From Nitrosospira sp. Nsp14 (GTDB lineage Bacteria > Pseudomonadota > Gammaproteobacteria > Burkholderiales > Nitrosomonadaceae), in the NCBI RefSeq assembly GCF_900113575.1, contig NZ_FOPV01000001.1, forward strand, positions 1 to 64,000: a stretch of DNA of 64,000 nucleotides. Direction: 5' to 3'. Of the stretch, positions 56,001 through 64,000 are shown piece after piece (the stretch's first letter is position 1; each line of letters begins with the position of its first letter). A program made the position numbers and the translations under genes. The notes beneath the pieces were generated by a model. It had not been told where the DNA came from. It worked only from the letters and a program-made list of their open reading frames with translations, and ran no database searches.

Positions 56001-56245
56001 CTCAATCCATCCTCCAGAAAGAATTCGCTGCCGATCAGCAGATGCAACCCTGTTTTCTTCGCTTCCGAATGGGCTCTAACCACACCCGCCATGGAACATT
56101 CATCGGTGATGGCAAGCGCGTCATAGCCCAGGCTCGCGGCACGCTCGACCAGTTCCTCCGGCATGGAGGCTCCCTTGAGGAAGCTGAAGCTGGAGCGGCA
56201 ATGAAGTTCAGCGTATGGGGGAACGAAGGAATTCATGGAATTCAT
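53075..56245 (-). CDS. dnaE2: Error-prone DNA polymerase DnaE2 (ImuC)
   Basis: C-family polymerase alpha subunit for translesion synthesis and damage-induced mutagenesis. The 1056-residue protein has the PHP domain at the N-terminus (AELHCRSSFSFLKGASMPEE), polymerase motifs with catalytic Asp in NEAPDIDVDFEHQRREEVIQ, the helix-hairpin-helix region, and a C-terminal OB fold. It is the last gene of the lexA-imuA-imuB-dnaE2 operon, 25 bp after imuB. Two ATG codons lie nine bases apart in a GAATTCATG duplication at the start. Confidence 0.96.
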   Translation of the reverse strand: MNSMNSFVPPYAELHCRSSFSFLKGASMPEELVERAASLGYDALAITDECSMAGVVRAHSEAKKTGLHLLIGSEFFLEDGLRLVCLAMNRNGYGNLCELITLARQRAEKGAYRISREDFESCPDAPHLALLPDCLVLLIPDPAQADSSLLADMRWALSLFPGRCWTAVELLLHAGEDLLFGRIRQVADITGMPLVAAGDVSMHDASQKPLQDTMAAIRLGKPLAECGYDLQPNAEQYLRSKLQLEQIYPLELLQETASIAARCAFSLDELRYQYPDELTGTDETYAAYLRRMVEEGITRRFPGGISVKVREQVEHELDLIAELNYEPYFLTVFDIVRHARSRGILCQGRGSAANSAVCYCLGITEIDPARSNLLFERFISRERNEAPDIDVDFEHQRREEVIQYIYEKYGQDRAAIAATVITYRTRSAVQDVGKALGLDLERVRRLSGSFAWWDNSSEIRQRLTENGFDPDSPVIQKLIALTTLLYGYPRHLSQHVGGFVITRDKLCRIVPIENAAMPDRRIIQWDKDDLDAVGLMKIDVLALGMLSAIRRALDLVSARRGILFRMQDIPAEDEKTYDMICKADTVGVFQIESRAQMSMLPRLKPRKFYDLVIEVGIVRPGPIQGGMVHPYLRRRQGLEPVTYPGEGVREALERTMGVPIFQEQVMQLAILAAGFTSGEADQLRRSMAAWRKKGLLGSFRARLISGMVSRGYKLEFAEQIFRQIEGFGEYGFPESHAASFALLVYVSAWLKCHEPAAFLCAMLNSLPMGFYSASQLIQDAKRHGVQIRPVDVTVSEWECTLEEQNDEPSQSIASTAPALSMSPAVRLGLNRVKGMGLEAATRIMGARKISPFENTGDLASRALLNATEIRALAGSDALLALSGHRRQTLWAVASHIRQQDMMQNAPVKEALPVISAAPEGEEILADYASTGLTLRRHPLALLRPKLSRMNLRSAMELDNYPPGRLLRTTGIVTCRQRPGTASGVMFITLEDETGIINVVLWNQLIQKYRREALGARLLTVYGVWQSESGVKHVIAKRLVDHSHLLGNLMVASRDFH

Positions 56246-56270
56246 GGGGTAGGTTCATGATGAGCAATGG

Positions 56271-57815
56271 CTAGCCAAACAGTCCCTGCAAATACCAGCT
56301 CTGGTTCCTGGTCGTTGCCGCATTATGTTCACTGGGTTCGCTATGTTCCCGGTAGATCCATAACAGCTGGCCGAGGTCATTCTCCGCAATGAAATAATCG
56401 CGCGCGACCAACGCATCATCCCACCAGCCCGCTTCGATCCGTTCCGGTCCTGCAATCAGTTTCAGTGGCGAGCCATAGACCGGTTGCTGGCGCTGCAGCT
56501 TCAGCTCCACCGGGGTTTCCATCAGCCAGGCGGGACGGGTTGATTTAGGCGGAATGGCTTCCCGGGATTCTTTCTGGCCTGAAACAATCTTCCTTTCATT
56601 CATCCGGTTTCCCGGAGCCTCGCATCTCTGGCTGCGTTCCGGCCGGTGGTCCGGGATAACCTTCAAACCCGTGACAGCCTGTGGCCCCAGGCGGGCGGAA
56701 AGTTTTTCGATAAAGCGGTTCAGCGAGGTGGTTTCCGATTGCGCGTTGGGGAATAGTTCCAGGTTGGCATCTCTTCCCGCGGTGATTTCATCCGCTGTCA
56801 GTGTCAGTTCGCAAACCGGGGCCGCGAGTTTTGTCCGCTCCAGACGCTCGCGCAGCAAAAGCATCAAATGGCCCGGGTCGCCGCTCTGTTCCGATAGCTG
56901 TATATATATGGGTGTGAATCGTTGCGGTTGCCGCAGGGAATGTTCATGCTGCAATACCAGCGAGAAGGAGGAAACCGCCGCATGGCGTGAAGCCAGCCAC
57001 CCGTACATCTGGTGGATCATTCGCTGCACGGGGATCAGCAGCAGCTCCACGCTTTCAACTTGCGCCATCAGCCTCATCTTCTGCTGGAAGTGCTCCGGCG
57101 CCTTGAACCATTCCTGGGGATCCGGCGAGTCTCCGTAAGCACGATCCATTTCCGTGGGCAGACCCGGGCCAAAACGCCGAGCAATCCCGGCGCGAGGCAG
57201 GCGTCTCAAGTCAACCAGTGTCTGGCAGCCGATTCCCCGAATGACTTCAAGGTGGGACTGGGCCGATTCCAGCAATGCGACAGGAAGGGAATCGAGCAAT
57301 AAGCGAAATTTGGTGCTTGTCTCATTGCTTGTGCCATTGATGATGGTTCCAGGCGGTGCCGATTGCGCCAGCAGCCATGCCCCCTTCGCGGTGGGAGCAA
57401 CCGCCGCGCAGAGTTGCAGGCCCTGGGCGGCCACTGCCTTTATCAGCAGCTGGCACAACTTCTTCAGGCCGCCAAACAGCTTCAGGCTTGTGGAAACTTC
57501 AGCAACAAGGCCAGTGTGTTGCAAGACAATATTGGGTGTGAAACGCAGCGCGGCATATGCAGCCCCTTGCAGCGCTTTCATCTCCTCAGCCAAATCCTGT
57601 TCCATTATCACCAGATCGGAAAAAAGCGCCAGGGCGCTGGCGAGCGATTGATGAGCCATTATTCCCTGCTCCTGCGCCAGTTGATTGGCCTGCTGGACAT
57701 ACACCCGGTTGCCCTTGCGCGCCGTTACCGCCATCGGCGGTATGAGCGCCACCGGAAACCGGCGCTCGATACAGTCAAGCGATAACGCGGGACAATGAAG
57801 AGCGATCCACAGCAT
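56271..57815 (-). CDS. imuB: ImuB, catalytically inactive Y-family polymerase homologue
   Basis: Hub of the ImuABC mutasome, which binds the sliding clamp and recruits DnaE2. The 514-residue protein is Y-family-like, but the N-terminal motif reads MLWIALHCPALSLDC and lacks the first catalytic Asp of active DinB enzymes, as expected for ImuB. I chose the ATG at 57815, where homology starts; the frame is open 22 codons further. It overlaps imuA by 41 bp, so they are cotranslated. Confidence 0.93.
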   Translation of the reverse strand: MLWIALHCPALSLDCIERRFPVALIPPMAVTARKGNRVYVQQANQLAQEQGIMAHQSLASALALFSDLVIMEQDLAEEMKALQGAAYAALRFTPNIVLQHTGLVAEVSTSLKLFGGLKKLCQLLIKAVAAQGLQLCAAVAPTAKGAWLLAQSAPPGTIINGTSNETSTKFRLLLDSLPVALLESAQSHLEVIRGIGCQTLVDLRRLPRAGIARRFGPGLPTEMDRAYGDSPDPQEWFKAPEHFQQKMRLMAQVESVELLLIPVQRMIHQMYGWLASRHAAVSSFSLVLQHEHSLRQPQRFTPIYIQLSEQSGDPGHLMLLLRERLERTKLAAPVCELTLTADEITAGRDANLELFPNAQSETTSLNRFIEKLSARLGPQAVTGLKVIPDHRPERSQRCEAPGNRMNERKIVSGQKESREAIPPKSTRPAWLMETPVELKLQRQQPVYGSPLKLIAGPERIEAGWWDDALVARDYFIAENDLGQLLWIYREHSEPSEHNAATTRNQSWYLQGLFG

Positions 57816-58521
57816 TGTGTTGGTCTGAAGCGGAGAGAGGCGCAGCGGAGCTTGAAAAGTACCTGCGCCAGCCCAGTACAATACGAATGGGTGAGGCAGC
57901 GGGGGGGCCGCGGCGCTTGAGCAGATACAAGGCCAGAGTATGGCAGCGTGCTGGGCCGAGCAATAATCTTAGCGGCGCTGCCGAGGGTTCCGATTGCGCA
58001 CTGGCCGGCCTGAGCAAAAAAACCACCATTGCGGCAGACCTTGCCAGAATTTGCAGCTTACGCGTGGTTTGCTGGCTTGCCTCGGGTAGCCAGCCAATGA
58101 CCACTCCAAAGGCGCCGCTCCTGATACCCTGCTCAAACGCCCATAATCGCTCGGCGGGCTTGTGAACCCTGACCATCACCACGCGCCGGCTATCAATATC
58201 CAGATTCTCCCAGGCGGGCATATAAGGGAGATAAGGAGGACTTACCAGCAGAATATTTCTTTCATTCCCGGTTATCTGAGCGAGCGGCGCACTCAATAAG
58301 CCTATTTCCCCCAACCCTTCCGCTGGCAGCAGCAACTCTGTCAGGTTGCGGGTAGGCCATCCCCCTCCGGGCAATTCCCTGTCCAGTTCATCAAAGCCAC
58401 TGGAAAGAACGGGCTCGGCGGAAAATCCCAACGTGTCGCCTCGCCATATTCTGCCCTTGAATCGGGCTTCGATTTGCAAAAGCGATAGCGGCGCCAAGGG
58501 TGGGGAAGCAGGCATCGGCAT
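57775..58521 (-). CDS. imuA: ImuA, RecA-like mutasome subunit
   Basis: A 248-residue RecA-fold accessory protein of the mutasome. It has the LSSGFDELDRELPGGGWPTRNLTELL segment typical of the ImuA/SulA-like group, and GEIGLLSAPLAQI in place of a clear Walker A. It lies between lexA (16 bp gap) and imuB (41 bp overlap). Confidence 0.92.
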   Translation of the reverse strand: MPMPASPPLAPLSLLQIEARFKGRIWRGDTLGFSAEPVLSSGFDELDRELPGGGWPTRNLTELLLPAEGLGEIGLLSAPLAQITGNERNILLVSPPYLPYMPAWENLDIDSRRVVMVRVHKPAERLWAFEQGIRSGAFGVVIGWLPEASQQTTRKLQILARSAAMVVFLLRPASAQSEPSAAPLRLLLGPARCHTLALYLLKRRGPPAASPIRIVLGWRRYFSSSAAPLSASDQHNAVDRSSLSRVIA

Positions 58522-58537
58522 GGCAAAAATCCCATCA

Positions 58538-59170
58538 TTACCGGTTGAGGCCGAGGCGGTGGCCGGAAACGGAAGCCTTGCGAAACAGGCCGATATAAAA
58601 CCCGTAGATTTCCAGTTCCTGCTCAGGCCGGATGGGGGGGTAATCCTGGCTTCGTTTCTCGTTGCGCGCTTCGAGATAATAGCCTTCCTTATCCCTGGCC
58701 AGGACCTTGAGGGTGAATTCGTTATCCACGATTGCCAGCACGACCTGGCCTGACGAGGCTGAATTGCTGCGTTCGATAATCACCATGTCTCCCTCAAGAA
58801 TTCCCAGATCGACCATGGAATCGCCTTTGACGGGAAAAAGAATGGTTTGAGAGGGTTTTTCGATCAGGTAATCATCTATACGCAGCAACTCGGGCTGAAC
58901 GTCGGCAGCCTGTTGAGGCAGGCCCGCCCGGACTGCATGCCCGACTGTTCGCTCAAAGAAACGGGGTCCGGGGCGGAGGCGGCTCCCTGCCGCCGTTTCC
59001 AGAAAGCCTTCCTCCTTCAGGCGTTGAACGATCTGATGCGTCCAGGAACGCGCCTTTACGTTCCACAGCACGGACAATTGCGTGGTGGAAGGAATGATCC
59101 TTTCCCGGGCATAGTAATCCTGAAGCTTGCCGAGGTAAGAAAAAATGTCGAGCGGTTGCATGGGATGCAT
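58538..59170 (-). CDS. lexA: LexA-type repressor of the mutasome operon
   Basis: A 210-residue SOS repressor that is expected to cleave itself upon RecA activation. N-terminal winged helix-turn-helix, Ala-Gly cleavage pair at 82-83 (VRAGLPQ), catalytic Ser118 in KGDSMVD and Lys155 in EFTLKVL are all present. It heads the imuA-imuB-dnaE2 operon, so it is probably the second, operon-specific LexA, not the general one. The start is 59170 or Met4 (59161); neither has a good ribosome binding site. Confidence 0.93.
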   Translation of the reverse strand: MHPMQPLDIFSYLGKLQDYYARERIIPSTTQLSVLWNVKARSWTHQIVQRLKEEGFLETAAGSRLRPGPRFFERTVGHAVRAGLPQQAADVQPELLRIDDYLIEKPSQTILFPVKGDSMVDLGILEGDMVIIERSNSASSGQVVLAIVDNEFTLKVLARDKEGYYLEARNEKRSQDYPPIRPEQELEIYGFYIGLFRKASVSGHRLGLNR

Positions 59171-59203
59171 GAATTTGAATTGAGGACAGTTGATCTCATT
59201 ATA

Positions 59204-59219
59204 GAGAACAATTGTTCTC
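59204..59219. promoter_or_regulatory. LexA-type operator, 16-bp perfect palindrome
   Basis: GAGAACAATTGTTCTC lies 34 bp upstream of the lexA start, where the promoter should be. The sequence differs from the CTGT-N8-ACAG type of the general LexA, as is usual for LexA2-type repressors. The palindrome is seen directly; the binding is inferred. Confidence 0.75.
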
Positions 59220-59271
59220 AGTTCAAATTCAGCCCACCAAATATTTCCAGTTCAGTATCCTGGCTCCACGC

Positions 59272-59303
59272 GCAAAAAAAAGGGCCATCGATAATCGATG
59301 GCC
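59272..59303 (-). terminator. Rho-independent terminator of the multicopper oxidase operon
   Basis: Reading the minus strand, GGCCATCGAT and ATCGATGGCC form a 10-bp stem around one base, followed by a run of eight T (59273-59281). It lies 40 bp after the stop of the large multicopper oxidase gene. Confidence 0.85.
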
Positions 59304-59342
59304 GCTGAGAGGGAGGTATCAGAAACTATGTTGTTTTTATAA

Positions 59343-62225
59343 TCAGCGATGAGACGGGTTTTGTTGTGCGGGTGTCAGCTGGCTCTTCCATTCATCAGGC
59401 AGGTTCTTGACCCAGCTATTGTATACGTTGGGGATAGCAAGAACTCCTTGCCCGCCATAGCCTGCCAGGCTGGTGATACGGTCATCAGTGTGCGTATGGC
59501 TGTTGCTGACAAGCGGAACCCGGCCTGCTACTTCCGCATCCGACAGATTGCCGTCATTGTTTGGATCGACGTCGACCACGATCAGCTCATTGGCGAACTT
59601 GCTGCTGACATAGGCATAGTATCCCCCGCCTTTTTTCGCACCAAAATTGGCGCCGTGGCAACCCGCATCGCACGGAAGCATCTTCACCACCCGGTCGGTA
59701 AGGGTATCTATGACAATTATCGATTGGCCCATATTGGCTACTACTACTGCACGGCCATCCGGGGAAACCGGCAGCTGGATGGGAAGGATGCCGACTGTTG
59801 CCTGCCCATCTCCATCGCGGTCCTGTATCGTTCCGTCAATGGGGTTATAGTCGGCGATGAGATTGATGGTTTTCAGCAACGTCCCATTCCTGTCAATCAC
59901 GCTCACGCTATGATGCAACAGGTTCGCCGCATAGAACTTGCTGGAATCAGGCATCATGCCGATAGCGATGGGGTGCGCACCCGGGGCAGAGCCGCCGGTT
60001 GGCGTTCTTTCCAGGATGGCGCCGCTGTCGATGTCATAGAAGCCCACATCATTGGTAAAGATATTTGGCGTGACGACCTGGTTTCCGTCCGTGCTGATCC
60101 AGTGGCCATGAGGATTGGTGGCGAGCTGGCCGGACTTTTGCGTTGGCATGATCTCTTTGACCTTCATTGTGCCCGCCGGGATGATGGACACGCCGTCTTC
60201 GCCATTATTGGTGACCGTAATGTCGTCGTTATCGGGACGAGTCATGACATGGGCAGGAGCCTCGCCCACGCGGATATTCTTGATCAGCTTGCCGGTCCTT
60301 TTATCTATCATGGTCAATTTATTGTCAAACCACTGGGTCTGGTAGACAACCGATTGATCCTTGTTTGTCCACATATTGTGGGGATTGTTCATGTTGATCT
60401 CCGGCAGGGCGATCTTCCGGGTCACTTTCCAGGTTGCCGTGTCAACTACCGAGATGGTTCCCGGCTTGCTCTTGCCGGCAGTTTTTTCAAACTGGGTATC
60501 GACCCATACCTCACCCACCCCGTGGACGCGCGGAGGCGTTGGCGGGGTGAGTGCAATGTCGTTCCCATAACGTGCCGTCATCACCTCGGGTAAATTAACC
60601 ACCGTTCCGCCGGTCACCCGGACCGAAACGTTAGGATAGGTTATCTTCCACGGTGTGGAAGCCGTGTAATCCTGCCAGTTGTTGGGGGCGGTGGCGATAA
60701 AGAAGGTTTTCAGCAGGAAGGTCGCCAGGTCGCTGCTGGTAGGAAGATTTTTTATGCCCGTGGCCAGATCGATAGTATCGCCGAGATCAAGGCCGTCGGT
60801 TGCGGGATCGTCCACGATGACAGCCCCAAACATATAGGGATGCACCTTGCAGGTGAACACATACAGGCCCGGTTTAGACAAATGCACCAGTCCTCCGCCC
60901 TTGTAGGCCCTGACCTGGTCAAAAGGCATGTGGTCGGCGCCGCTGGGCCATAACAGGCTGGTTATCGTATGCACCGTGTTGGTGTCCGACATGATGAAGT
61001 TGACGCTTCCGCCGGGAGGGAGTACTTCCAGGGACCGGGTACCGCCGGTAATGCCGAAAATCGTATCGGCCCGGGCGCTCCTGAACCAGGTGCCGGGTTG
61101 GTCCGAAATTACGAAAGTGACAAGACCGGGGTCATTGCTCGAATTGCCGAAAATGGCCCCGTGAGGAGATGCGCCAGCGATGCTGGTTCCCATTTGTGGT
61201 GAGCCGACGGGATCAACCCTGAAACTGCCGTGCATACCTGCTTCCATGTGGGAAAACAGGTGGCAATGGTACTGCCAACTGCCAGGGCCGACGCCCGTGC
61301 CTGCTTTTACTGTGAACACATGACTGTCGAAACGGTCAGCCAGCAGCTTGGTGTCGATGATGCCGGGTGTGCCGCGATGTTCGACAGTACCTTTGGATGA
61401 ATTGTGGTGACGATCATCGTCCCCATCCCCATCCTCATCCCGATCTCCATCTCTTCTGAAATGCGCGTAGTCATCCCTGTCCTTGTCATCCCGGGAATGG
61501 CCGCTCTTATCCCTTCGAGTTTCCGTCACAGGTTTGAGCCAGCGGTGGGCATGGAGGTGAAAGGTATGTCCCGGTCCGACCGACAGGATATGGAATCGGA
61601 CGATGTCGTTATGAACAGCACCCAGAGTGGGATTGGTCCAAAGAGGGGTCTGTGTTCCGTCCTGGGAGATTTCCGTGCCCCAGAAGGTTGAGCCGACCAT
61701 GAACAGCACTTGCTGTTTTTTTACATCCCGCTGCTTCACAGGAACGATCTTCCCGTCAGCGTCGAGGTAGCTTTCCAACTTCCCGTCGGGCCTGTCGACG
61801 ACAATGGCCCCAAACAGGCCGGTGAGTCCCAGCTTTCCGTCATGGTAGGGGTGTGTGCCCGTCGCGCTGGTGTCTACGCTATAGCTTCCTGTCTGGCCGG
61901 GTTCGACCTTGCTGCCAGTTGAAAGGCCGGGTACCTTGAAACCCACTTTCTCCTTGGTGTTGTTGATGAGTTGCACGCTCACCGAGTCTCCCTGCTTTAC
62001 GAACAGGGTTGGGCCCGGAATGACGGCAGTAGCGGGATAATTGGAGCCGTTGTTTCCGCCGTGACTGACCATCTTGTAGCCGTGTTGGCCATTCGGCAGT
62101 ATTTCGGCCGACATTACGATGGTATGGGACGCCGCCAGCGCGACGGTCGAACCCAATGGCATGCTGACAACCAGCCCAAACGCCACTGCAGTTAACAATT
62201 TCCTTCCAAATATGAGTTTGCTCAT
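59343..62225 (-). CDS. Large multicopper oxidase with cupredoxin and YVTN beta-propeller domains
   Basis: A 960-residue exported protein: signal peptide (to about residue 32), two cupredoxin domains with copper ligands (THPYHDG near 124-130, HTFHLHAHRW near 220-229, HCHLFSHMEAGMHG near 320-333), a third cupredoxin-like domain (HPYMFGAVIV near 478), and a C-terminal half (about 590-950) of YVTN/NHL-type propeller repeats such as GTISVVDTATWKVTRKIALP. Residues about 236-279 form a loop rich in Arg, Asp and His, unusual within the second domain. It is encoded 43 bp after a smaller multicopper oxidase. Substrate unknown; nitrifiers carry such oxidases. Start at the ATG 62225, preferred over a longer frame. 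Confidence 0.88.
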   Translation of the reverse strand: MSKLIFGRKLLTAVAFGLVVSMPLGSTVALAASHTIVMSAEILPNGQHGYKMVSHGGNNGSNYPATAVIPGPTLFVKQGDSVSVQLINNTKEKVGFKVPGLSTGSKVEPGQTGSYSVDTSATGTHPYHDGKLGLTGLFGAIVVDRPDGKLESYLDADGKIVPVKQRDVKKQQVLFMVGSTFWGTEISQDGTQTPLWTNPTLGAVHNDIVRFHILSVGPGHTFHLHAHRWLKPVTETRRDKSGHSRDDKDRDDYAHFRRDGDRDEDGDGDDDRHHNSSKGTVEHRGTPGIIDTKLLADRFDSHVFTVKAGTGVGPGSWQYHCHLFSHMEAGMHGSFRVDPVGSPQMGTSIAGASPHGAIFGNSSNDPGLVTFVISDQPGTWFRSARADTIFGITGGTRSLEVLPPGGSVNFIMSDTNTVHTITSLLWPSGADHMPFDQVRAYKGGGLVHLSKPGLYVFTCKVHPYMFGAVIVDDPATDGLDLGDTIDLATGIKNLPTSSDLATFLLKTFFIATAPNNWQDYTASTPWKITYPNVSVRVTGGTVVNLPEVMTARYGNDIALTPPTPPRVHGVGEVWVDTQFEKTAGKSKPGTISVVDTATWKVTRKIALPEINMNNPHNMWTNKDQSVVYQTQWFDNKLTMIDKRTGKLIKNIRVGEAPAHVMTRPDNDDITVTNNGEDGVSIIPAGTMKVKEIMPTQKSGQLATNPHGHWISTDGNQVVTPNIFTNDVGFYDIDSGAILERTPTGGSAPGAHPIAIGMMPDSSKFYAANLLHHSVSVIDRNGTLLKTINLIADYNPIDGTIQDRDGDGQATVGILPIQLPVSPDGRAVVVANMGQSIIVIDTLTDRVVKMLPCDAGCHGANFGAKKGGGYYAYVSSKFANELIVVDVDPNNDGNLSDAEVAGRVPLVSNSHTHTDDRITSLAGYGGQGVLAIPNVYNSWVKNLPDEWKSQLTPAQQNPSHR

Positions 62226-62268
62226 CCTGTATCCTCTGATGTCTTGTATGTCCTGGCGCGCCGTTGCA

Positions 62269-63273
62269 TTATCGGGTGACATTGAAGTCCCCCCTCATGC
62301 CCATCAAACGATTCGAAAAATTTCTGTCGATGTAATCGGCCGAATGTGAAGATTTGATGGTGAAAACGTGATTTTCGAGGGGGCCAATGTTGGCCCTGTC
62401 GATGAGGTTGTGGGTTCCCGGGTCAACCCATTTGTAACCCTTGAGCCTGAACTGATGCAGGTCGGTTCCCATTGCGATCAGATGGAAGCGAACGTTATCC
62501 CCGTGTTTCGCGGTCAAGGCGGGGTTGGTCCAGCGCGGTGTTTGCTGCTTGCTGACGCCATCTATTTCCGTACCCCAAAAGGCATCGTCCCCCAGAAAAA
62601 GCACATAATCTTTTTTAATGCTATCGACAGGCACGCTCTGGATTCTGCCTTCAACGCTTGCAGTCACTGCGCCTGATGCCGGATTGACAATGAGGGCGCC
62701 GAACAGCCCCCTGTGTTCGGAACCGTTGTGCGTCAGGAAATTGTGATCATGATAGGGCCACGTTCCTGCAGTGCCTGCCGCCACGTCCCATAGGTAGGTA
62801 TAAAACCCGACCGGATAGGCGCCTTCGTCTTCGACCTTGTTGATAACCTTTAGCGTGCCGTCGCTGAGAATCAGGTAATGGACGCCGTGGGTATGGATGC
62901 TGACCTGCTGATCAGGCCGCATGGTTATGCCATTGCGAATGGTGATAACCACCTTGTCGCCTTCGGTGAGGACAATCGTCGGGCCGGGAACGGTGGCTTC
63001 GCCGTCATAGCGGGAAGTGATGTCGACGCCATCGACCGTGTGCTCAACCATCCGGTAAGCGAGCAGGCCATCTCTGATCACTTCCGCCGTCATCTGGATG
63101 CGGTGTTGCGCGCCAATGCTTTCCCCCACCGGTAGAAAAAAAATTGCGAGAAAGAGTATGGCCGGTATCTTGAGGCCGGAGCAAAAGCGCCTGAACGGCC
63201 CCGCGATTAAAGGGTACCCGGGGTTATCAGAAGCAAAATACTGCCCCGGAGCATAGCAACGTTGAAACTTCAT
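62269..63273 (-). CDS. Small multicopper oxidase (two-domain type)
   Basis: A 334-residue exported protein with a signal peptide (membrane segment near residues 35-50) and cupredoxin motifs: SIHTHGVHYLILSD near 145-158, TWPYHDHNFLTHNGSEHRG near 193-211, and DLHQFRLKGYKWVD near 275-288. It lacks a clear third type-1 copper domain, and so resembles the two-domain laccase-like group or a partner of the larger oxidase. AGGAG before the ATG at 63273 supports this start over one 18 codons upstream. The larger oxidase gene follows 43 bp later, presumably in the same operon. Confidence 0.88.
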   Translation of the reverse strand: MKFQRCYAPGQYFASDNPGYPLIAGPFRRFCSGLKIPAILFLAIFFLPVGESIGAQHRIQMTAEVIRDGLLAYRMVEHTVDGVDITSRYDGEATVPGPTIVLTEGDKVVITIRNGITMRPDQQVSIHTHGVHYLILSDGTLKVINKVEDEGAYPVGFYTYLWDVAAGTAGTWPYHDHNFLTHNGSEHRGLFGALIVNPASGAVTASVEGRIQSVPVDSIKKDYVLFLGDDAFWGTEIDGVSKQQTPRWTNPALTAKHGDNVRFHLIAMGTDLHQFRLKGYKWVDPGTHNLIDRANIGPLENHVFTIKSSHSADYIDRNFSNRLMGMRGDFNVTR

Positions 63274-63720
63274 TTTTGGGCTCCTCGCGGTTGGTGGTTG
63301 TTTTGATACAAAACGGAGTCGACTCACCTGCCCGATTGGAGCAAGGCCAGCTGATTCTCAGGTTTTAATCCGAATGTTCTGCGGCAGCGCAGAGGTAGCC
63401 GCGTTGGCGGCTCGCTGTGCCGAATTTGACGGGTTTGAAGTGCCGAACGGGGGGTGCGATTTTTCCCCCGTCGGCGCACTGTACGCGCCTTGTCTTTTAT
63501 TGCCGGGGATTATGGGCTAATAAGAAAGGACGGACACCGGAGGGATGTCCTAATTTTCTTAAGGAGATGTACTGCTTATTGCATCCCCATGCCAGTACAG
63601 AAACGCAGTACATGCGTCGAGAGAGGGATGCGAGCAACGAGCCGGGAAGGGAGAATCGCCGCGTTCGGCAAGTGGTTTCGGCGGGGAAAGCCGAGTGTCC
63701 GACCGGCGCTGTAGTCGAAA
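63274..63720. other. Intergenic region between the oxidase operon and a LuxR-type gene
   Basis: About 450 bp holding the promoter of the multicopper oxidase operon. A hairpin GGACA/TGTCC at 63532-63550 followed on the minus strand by GTCCTTTCTT could end the LuxR-type transcript. A 127-codon plus-strand frame at 63417-63800 overlaps the LuxR gene and is not supported. Confidence 0.4.
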
Positions 63721-64000
63721 TCAGATGGAGCCGTCGCTGGAAGGTGCGGAACCGGGTTCAGAAATACCGAAGTCGCGGTGATGAAGTTTGGCAAACATGA
63801 AAAGATCAAAGCGGTTGGTGATCTCCAGCTTGCTGAAAATAGAAGTGAGATGGTTCCTCAAGGTCTGTTCGCTGATACACAGCTTTTGCGCTATTTTTTT
63901 GTTTGAGGCGCCCGCCTGGATTGCGAAGGCCCCCATGATCGCCCGCTCTTTCCGCGTGAGGGCGTTGATCTTTTTCGTGGTGGAATCAGGAGGCGTTTGT
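63721..64000 (-). CDS. LuxR-family transcriptional regulator, C-terminal part
   Basis: The gene continues past the right edge, so its N-terminal sensor or receiver domain is not seen. The visible 93 codons end with a LuxR/FixJ helix-turn-helix: LTRKERAIMGAFAIQAGASN, KKIAQKLCISEQTLRNHLTS and IFSKLEITNRFDLFMFAK. It may be a response regulator and may act on the neighbouring oxidase operon; that link is only positional. Confidence 0.85.
   Translation of the reverse strand, partial: QTPPDSTTKKINALTRKERAIMGAFAIQAGASNKKIAQKLCISEQTLRNHLTSIFSKLEITNRFDLFMFAKLHHRDFGISEPGSAPSSDGSI

Noticed and set aside
63417-63800. Plus-strand 127-codon frame near the right edge
   Set aside because: It overlaps the LuxR-type helix-turn-helix on the other strand and lacks any family.

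Overview
The window looks like chromosome from a betaproteobacterial ammonia oxidiser of the Nitrosospira/Nitrosomonas group. The clues are a cytochrome c fragment with an acidic C-terminus at the left edge, which resembles the end of cytochrome cM552 (CycB) from hydroxylamine oxidoreductase clusters; a CADD-type p-aminobenzoate synthase of the kind described in Nitrosomonas europaea; paired multicopper oxidases; PEP-CTERM/EpsA genes; and typical betaproteobacterial housekeeping blocks. The species assignment is inference, since there is no rRNA gene in the window.

Layout. 1-3452: cytochrome tail and terminator, a membrane protein, RhlE helicase, cobalamin adenosyltransferase. 3461-7780 (minus): ribF-ileS-lspA. 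7781-11445: a strong-looking promoter, tRNA-Phe, a frameshifted and truncated tRNA-type integrase, then an accessory gene for a GHKL ATPase fused to a probable PD-(D/E)XK nuclease, with an overlapping unknown gene. This is the best candidate for an undescribed system in the window, probably defence. 11446-16802: PAS-GAF-GGDEF diguanylate cyclase, Nudix hydrolase, acyltransferase, PEP-CTERM protein and its EpsA-type regulator. 17336-20949: hemA-prfA-prmC and grxD. 21538-21809: a short non-autonomous transposable element with inverted repeats and a TTA target duplication.

21926-30827: CADD-type pABA synthase; divergent metR/metE with a clear MetR operator; glnD, map, a SPOR-like protein. 30897-35727: VOC protein, cytochrome c4, the thiD-thiE-hemL operon (with GAT-type triplet tracts), rubredoxin and glyoxalase I. 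35769-42359 (minus): small envelope proteins, MscS channel, and a purM-purN-DUF3108-RsmB-like-PLD run. 42461-47982 (plus): hda, a HAD phosphatase, an orphan FecCD-type permease, and the ubiquinone genes ubiC-ubiA-ubiD.

48224-52942 is accessory in character: a DUF2806-like protein, an ATP-grasp/HAD fusion whose HAD half has lost key acids, an RTX calcium-binding protein with 16 nonapeptide repeats, and a 24-cysteine protein with a leader-like N-terminus. 53075-59170 is an SOS mutasome operon (lexA-imuA-imuB-dnaE2, all minus) headed by a 16-bp perfect palindrome that is a good LexA-type operator. 59343-63273 holds two multicopper oxidases, one carrying a C-terminal YVTN-type propeller, and the window ends inside a LuxR-type regulator.

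Coordinates of starts were moved from the longest open frame to the best supported codon where family alignment or a ribosome binding site justified it. All family assignments are by reading, without database search.
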